DNA of 9,196 nucleotides, from positions 1 to 9,196 of the forward strand of contig JALAGK010000108.1 in NCBI GenBank assembly GCA_022712475.1, written 5' to 3'. The first letter of the stretch is position 1. Each line of letters opens with the position of its first letter. Made by a program: the position numbers and the translations under genes. Of the stretch, positions 8,182 to 9,196 are shown piece after piece. A model generated the notes under the pieces. The model had not been told where the DNA came from and searched no databases. It saw nothing but the letters and a program-made list of their open reading frames with translations. The stretch comes from Enterobacteriaceae bacterium (GTDB lineage: Bacteria > Pseudomonadota > Gammaproteobacteria > Enterobacterales > Enterobacteriaceae).

Positions 8182-8311
8182 CTTACCGTGTGAGGTGACT
8201 GCCCCGACAGATACCAGCGAACCGAAGACTGGTAGACAGGTTCAGTCTTTTGCAGACTCACAGCGCCGTTTATCACCTTTAACGCGCACAGACTTACAGT
8301 GTGAGGTTACT
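8182..8311 (+). repeat. Pair of 19-bp direct repeats
   Basis: CTTACCGTGTGAGGTGACT (8182-8200) recurs as CTTACAGTGTGAGGTTACT (8293-8311), with 17 of 19 bases matching and a period of 111 bp. Both are followed by a C-run. Weak similarity before each unit (ACAGCG, then TTTAA/TTTAAC) hints at an older tandem duplication of about 110 bp. It lies directly before repeat copy B and may be part of the same larger unit. Confidence 0.55.
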
Positions 8312-8353
8312 AACCCCCCGCTGAAATCGGCGAAGCATTCACGGCTGGCCGGG

Positions 8354-8597
8354 TCGGGCCGCATGAATACGGCCCGAGGGCGAGACTTGCAGGGACAACA
8401 TTACCGGGAGCAATGTTGAACAACGCCGCAGGCATTGGCCCCGAAGGGGTAAGGCCCGGATGGGCCGAATAACGCACCGTCCAACGAGCGGCAATTTCTT
8501 TGCGGGGGCGGGGATTGTTAAGGAAGATGCGAAAATACCCCTTAACACGTTCACCGACAATGAAGCCGCATAAATTGCTGGGCTTATAGTGAACGGA
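8354..8597 (+). repeat. Structured dispersed repeat, copy B
   Basis: The counterpart of copy A (see 1020-1300), in the opposite orientation on the other side of the dpp operon. In order it can form TCGGGCCG/CGGCCCGA (8354-8377), CAACATT/AATGTTG (8396-8418), CCCC-GAA-GGGG, GGCCC-GGAT-GGGCC (8453-8466), TGTTAAGG/CCTTAACA (8516-8547) and the terminal GTTCAC...GTGAAC arm (8549-8594). Similarity to copy A is clear from about 8378 onward; the first hairpin is not evident in A. The copies have diverged by substitutions and small indels, so the element is old or belongs to a diverse family. No coding frame is shared by the two copies. Confidence 0.75.
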
Positions 8598-8649
8598 CCC
8601 TCTCCGGGCATTAACGGAACACTCACGAACATCGTGTGCTACAAACGCA

Positions 8650-8701
8650 AAAAAGCCTGCTCACTGAGCAGGCTTTCGAATTTGGTCGGTGCCAGAGGAT
8701 T
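8650..8701 (-). repeat. Direct repeat of the proK 3' end and terminator (distal copy)
   Basis: This segment matches 8815-8866 at 50 of 52 bases: 42 identical, 2 mismatches, then 8 identical. The matching part of the second copy is the last 19 nt of proK including CCA, the trailer, and its terminator hairpin. The period is 165 bp. Confidence 0.9.
8652..8676 (-). terminator. Second (distal) copy of the proK terminator
   Basis: An 11-bp stem AAAGCCTGCTC/GAGCAGGCTTT with loop AGT on the minus strand. A run of six T in total, three of them beyond the stem, leads into GCG. It is identical in stem and loop to the terminator next to proK and would catch transcripts that read through the first one. 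Confidence 0.85.
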
Positions 8702-8799
8702 ACTCGCCACTGCGTGGCTCGCCCTGCGGGCCATTGCTCTCGCAACGTTCTCTCGCGCCGCTCAAGTCGAACCTCCCGCCCCCGGAGGTTCTCATCCTC
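8682..8799 (-). other. tRNA-3'-domain-like element with hairpin array
   Basis: On the minus strand the element carries GGAGGTTCGA, as in the proK T-arm, and ends ATCCTCTGGCACCGACCA against proK ATCCTCTATCACCGACCA. It thus mimics T-stem, acceptor 3' strand and CCA. Between the two halves of the T-loop lie about 65 nt (8702-8766) that fold as small hairpins: GCCAC-TGC-GTGGC, GCCC-TGC-GGGC and TTGC-TCTC-GCAA. A further stem, GAACCTCC/GGAGGTTC (8769-8791), uses the T-stem strand, and GAGGAT/ATCCTC (8695-8700 with 8794-8799) can close the whole. There is no anticodon or D-arm, so it is not a functional tRNA. It lies between the two terminator copies and would be made only by read-through from proK. 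Confidence 0.7.
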
Positions 8800-8816
8800 A
8801 TTGGGCTAAAATACAA

Positions 8817-8841
8817 AAAGCCTGCTCACTGAGCAGGCTTT
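8817..8841 (-). terminator. Rho-independent terminator of proK
   Basis: An 11-bp stem AAAGCCTGCTC/GAGCAGGCTTT with loop AGT on the minus strand, with a run of five T in total, then GTATT. It starts 6 nt after the tRNA CCA. In E. coli, proline tRNAs with such short trailers are matured by a single RNase E cut at the CCA; the AAATT trailer here fits that. Confidence 0.92.
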
Positions 8842-8847
8842 CGAATT

Positions 8848-8924
<77 letters not shown>

Positions 8925-8936
8925 AATGCGGGGCGC

Positions 8937-8965
8937 ATATTACTGCCGCCCCAAAGTATCGTCAA
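8937..8965 (-). promoter_or_regulatory. proK promoter (sigma-70, GC-rich discriminator)
   Basis: On the minus strand, -35 TTGACG (8965-8960), a 17-bp spacer, and -10 TAATAT (8942-8937). The GC-rich discriminator GCGCCCC follows directly, the hallmark of stringently controlled stable-RNA promoters. The transcript would start about 6 nt before the mature tRNA end. Confidence 0.93.
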
Positions 8966-9014
8966 TCCCTTATTGAAAAAAAGCACGTAATCGACTGAAA
9001 AGCCGCCACGTCGC

Positions 9015-9196
9015 TTACTTCCTGTCCTGCGGGATGTGGCACCAGTTGTTGTTCTCATTAATGCCGCCATTTGGCGACGTATAACCCAGACAACCCAATA
9101 TTGAATCGAACATCTCTACGTGGCGGTGCTCCACTTTCTGCTTCGCCTGGCTTTGCATATACGCAAATGCGCGGGCATGATCGGGGTCTTCAAGAT
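9015..9196 (-). CDS. eptB: Kdo2-lipid A phosphoethanolamine 7''-transferase EptB, C-terminal end (5' part outside window)
   Basis: The last 59 codons and TAA of a gene entering from the right edge, in frame from 9194. The protein reads [18 protein letters not shown] and ends [17 protein letters not shown], which matches the EptB C-terminus as I remember it. EptB is an inner-membrane, periplasm-facing sulfatase-fold enzyme that adds phosphoethanolamine to the outer Kdo of the lipopolysaccharide core. Its place directly upstream of proK is the E. coli order. Catalytic residues lie outside the window. The 90 bp after the stop hold the proK promoter. A run of seven T (8982-8988) follows only a weak stem (CGAC/GTCG), so its terminator is uncertain. 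Confidence 0.9.
   Translation of the reverse strand, partial: LEDPDHARAFAYMQSQAKQKVEHRHVEMFDSILGCLGYTSPNGGINENNNWCHIPQDRK

Noticed and set aside
8182..8311. CRISPR array
   Set aside because: Only two imperfect 19-bp units 111 bp apart; the spacing and copy number do not fit, and no cas genes are present.
8195..8419. 74-codon frame upstream of repeat copy B
   Set aside because: Low-complexity translation with no family resemblance, overlapping the direct repeat and hairpins; no Shine-Dalgarno sequence stands out.

Overview
The window comes from an enterobacterial chromosome (order Enterobacterales, close to Escherichia, Citrobacter and Enterobacter). The dpp proteins, the BcsG fragment, proK and the EptB tail all resemble their E. 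coli K-12 counterparts closely, and the order bcsG - dppFDCBA - proK - eptB is the E. coli/Salmonella order. K-12 has ldrD and yhjV between bcsG and dppF; they are absent here. I cannot fix the genus from sequence alone.

Layout. Positions 1-923 (+) hold the C-terminal part of bcsG (cellulose phosphoethanolamine transferase), followed by a strong terminator. Positions 984-1748 contain no intact gene. They hold a structured dispersed repeat (copy A, about 1020-1300), fused directly to the 3' remnant of an outer-membrane beta-barrel gene with an in-frame TAG, and then the terminator shared with the dpp operon. Positions 1749-7496 (-) are the complete dipeptide/heme ABC transporter operon, transcribed dppA-dppB-dppC-dppD-dppF. 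It has a hairpin between dppA and dppB, 9-10 bp gaps between B/C and C/D, and a 14 bp overlap of dppD with dppF. Positions 7497-8650 are a gene-free stretch of about 1.1 kb. It holds the dppA leader with a CA-rich GcvB-type target, AT-rich sequence with hairpins, a short direct repeat, and copy B of the dispersed repeat in the opposite orientation. Positions 8650-8965 hold tRNA-Pro(CGG) (proK, -) with a clear stringent-type promoter and terminator, plus a downstream tRNA-3'-end-like element ending in a second copy of that terminator. Positions 9015-9196 (-) are the last 59 codons of eptB.

The genes: DppA binds dipeptides (or heme, via MppA/DppA) in the periplasm. DppB and DppC form the membrane channel, and DppD and DppF are the two ATPases. 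bcsG and eptB both encode phosphoethanolamine transferases, acting on cellulose and on the lipid A-core Kdo respectively. They are separate transcription units.

The coding genes are ordinary. The less ordinary content is non-coding: (1) two diverged, inverted copies of a hairpin-rich repeat bracketing the dpp operon, and (2) a pseudo-tRNA 3' domain behind proK whose T-loop appears to be opened by about 65 nt made of small hairpins. I see no CRISPR array, transposase, phage gene or toxin-antitoxin pair.
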